This document shows positions 62,650 through 64,000 of a stretch of DNA of 64,000 bases, piece after piece; position 1 is the first letter of the stretch; every line of letters begins with the position of its first letter. The notes under the pieces are model-generated. The model was not told where the DNA came from. It did not search any database and was given only the letters and a program-made list of their open reading frames with translations. The DNA is from Lepidostoma basale. Its lineage: Eukaryota > Arthropoda > Insecta > Trichoptera > Lepidostomatidae. The DNA lies in assembly GCA_022606425.2 (NCBI GenBank), contig JAHDVF020000240.1, positions 1,736,001 to 1,800,000 of the forward strand. The letters are read 5' to 3'. The position numbers were made by a program, and so were the translations under genes.

Positions 62650-63327
62650 TAATAGAACTCTACAACTGAATGGTGCGAATGTTGAAATGGTCGACTAATT
62701 TAAATACCTTGACAGCATTATCACTTAAGCGCTTGACCCAAACATTGAAATAAAATGCAGAATTAAAGTTGCATTTAATAAATGAGAACATTCTTTTGCG
62801 ACGATAATCTTAACTTGAATCTCCGACAAAGAATGATTAAATGTTATATATGGTCTGTTCTACTGTATGGCTGCGAAATCTGGACTCTGAAAGTGAATGT
62901 AATGAACCGGTTGGATGCGTTCGAGTTTGTTTTGTTACTAAATATTTATTAAAGAATAGAATACGAATAGAAACAAGAGCTGACACTATCAGAACAAAAA
63001 GTCTCCTAAGAAATGAAGACTCTCCGATCCGTTGCGGGAACGATACTCCGAGACAGAATAAGAAATTCTGAAATAAGAAAGATCTGCAATGTGAAAGATG
63101 TCGTGCGATGGGGAAGACTGAGAAGACGCTACTGGAAAGATCGTGTAGAAAAAGAATGTTTTGAAAGAGAGATCAATTTAGCCGCAAATAAAGTACCAAC
63201 AGGAAATCGACCGACAGGAAGACCACCTAAAAGATGGCGAGACAGTTGGACATCTGTATCTCAGGAACAGGCTCCGAGAAATAACAGGGCAAAGTCCTAA
63301 ATAAAATAAATGAAGAAGAAGAAGATA
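62650..63327 (+). mobile_element. LINE family C copy, longest 5' extent
   Basis: A degenerate YLDSIITxAxDPNIEIKCRIKVAF segment, then LNVIYGLFYCMAAKSGL-like coding. From 63013 there is an open 95-codon frame: MKTLRSVAGTILRDRIRNSE, IRKICNVKDVVRWGRLRRRY, VPTGNRPTGRPPKRWRDSWT. The tail is GAAGAAGAAGAAG at 63311-63324. Confidence 0.75.
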
Positions 63328-63329
63328 TT

Positions 63330-64000
63330 TATTATACATCATTAAAACAACATTTACTGCCAAATCATGAATTTTTGTTTATTAATATTAATACATATTA
63401 GATATTGAATTAAAAATGACTATGAACTTTTAAATAATTATGAGATTTTGAAAAATGTATAACTCTTCCACTTTTATTGTTCAGTAAACTATACACATGT
63501 AAAAACTACAATTCTTGTAAGATAGATAACATGTATCTGTAACCTGTGCATACCACTGTCACATAAAGCAATTGTCTCTATTTACCTATTACATGGTATG
63601 AAAATACAGTGGTTATTTGAATCAATTAAACTTGACCTTGGGTATGGGATGCTTATTATAAGTCTAACAAGGCCCAGAGGATGAGACCAAAACATTATTA
63701 TCTCTATTGATAAATTACGGTTTGTTAGTATAACGGCGATTCTTAAGTGATTGTAAATCCGGTGCGACAAACACAACGCCTCTGCGTATTGTTCATATTG
63801 AACTACTAATCTCGTTTAAACACACGCGGGTATATGTTAGAATAAGACTTCGAATTGCCAGAAAGTTAAACACGCGTACCTTAAAAAAAAAAAAAAACGT
63901 TTTGGTGCTTACCAGAAGTACTTAATTTTACCTCGCATACGACGTGCTCTATTATAAAAATAATTTGTGTGGATCGTCTTATATCTTATAAATCTAATGT
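63330..64000. other. Unassigned end of window
   Basis: No gene or repeat recognised. A poly-A run lies at 63883-63897, next to slightly GC-richer sequence. Confidence 0.35.

Overview
The window looks like AT-rich, repeat-laden insect nuclear DNA, most likely from a moth or butterfly. That assignment is an inference from short introns with GT/AG sites, dense tRNA-derived SINEs, non-LTR retrotransposon ends carrying TTAG tails, and short lineage-typical motifs such as TACGAGTAT. There is no sign of prokaryotic gene packing, rRNA or CRISPR.

Host genes: I can support one gene family, a head-to-tail array of three intact paralogues on the minus strand. They encode secreted multiple inositol polyphosphate phosphatase (MINPP1)-like histidine phosphatases. 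In transcription order they are gene C (57585 to 41671, 452 aa, first intron 9.6 kb), gene B (36758 to 32510, 446 aa) and gene A (25860 to 21210, 446 aa). All three have five coding exons with identical intron phases (1,0,0,2), and the first three exons are the same length in each. Each has a signal peptide, an RHGxR catalytic loop and a late His-Asp. A and B are recent duplicates (143 of 157 residues identical in exon 4); C is more diverged and alone keeps the proline of the RHGxRxP motif. Each has a plausible TATA box and AATAAA signal, and their introns are filled with mobile-element debris.

Everything else is repeats. Positions 1-21 kb (downstream of the array) and 58-64 kb (upstream) hold no recognisable host gene. 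Present are: (1) many 3' ends of at least eight non-LTR retrotransposon families, the commonest (family A) with about 20 copies; (2) a tRNA-derived SINE with two different 3' tails; (3) hAT-like elements with 8-bp target duplications and a piggyBac-like MITE with TTAA ends; (4) a roughly 77-bp tandem repeat array at 19.4-20.15 kb; (5) a near-perfect 254-bp palindrome at 30952-31205 inserted in a LINE; (6) GC-richer, non-repetitive blocks that could be conserved regulatory DNA.

The most interesting signal is a set of fold-back repeats of at least seven sequence families. Each carries, in or near its inverted arms, the same compact pattern: CUGANGA, a stem-loop, GAA, a short self-complementary stretch (ACAUGU, ACAGCUGU, ACUAGU or ACCGGU), then C or U. 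This is the layout of a minimal type I hammerhead ribozyme with a palindromic stem III that would work as a dimer. Several copies also have a complementary stem I. One consistent departure is an extra base between A9 and stem II. Cleavage activity is unproven.
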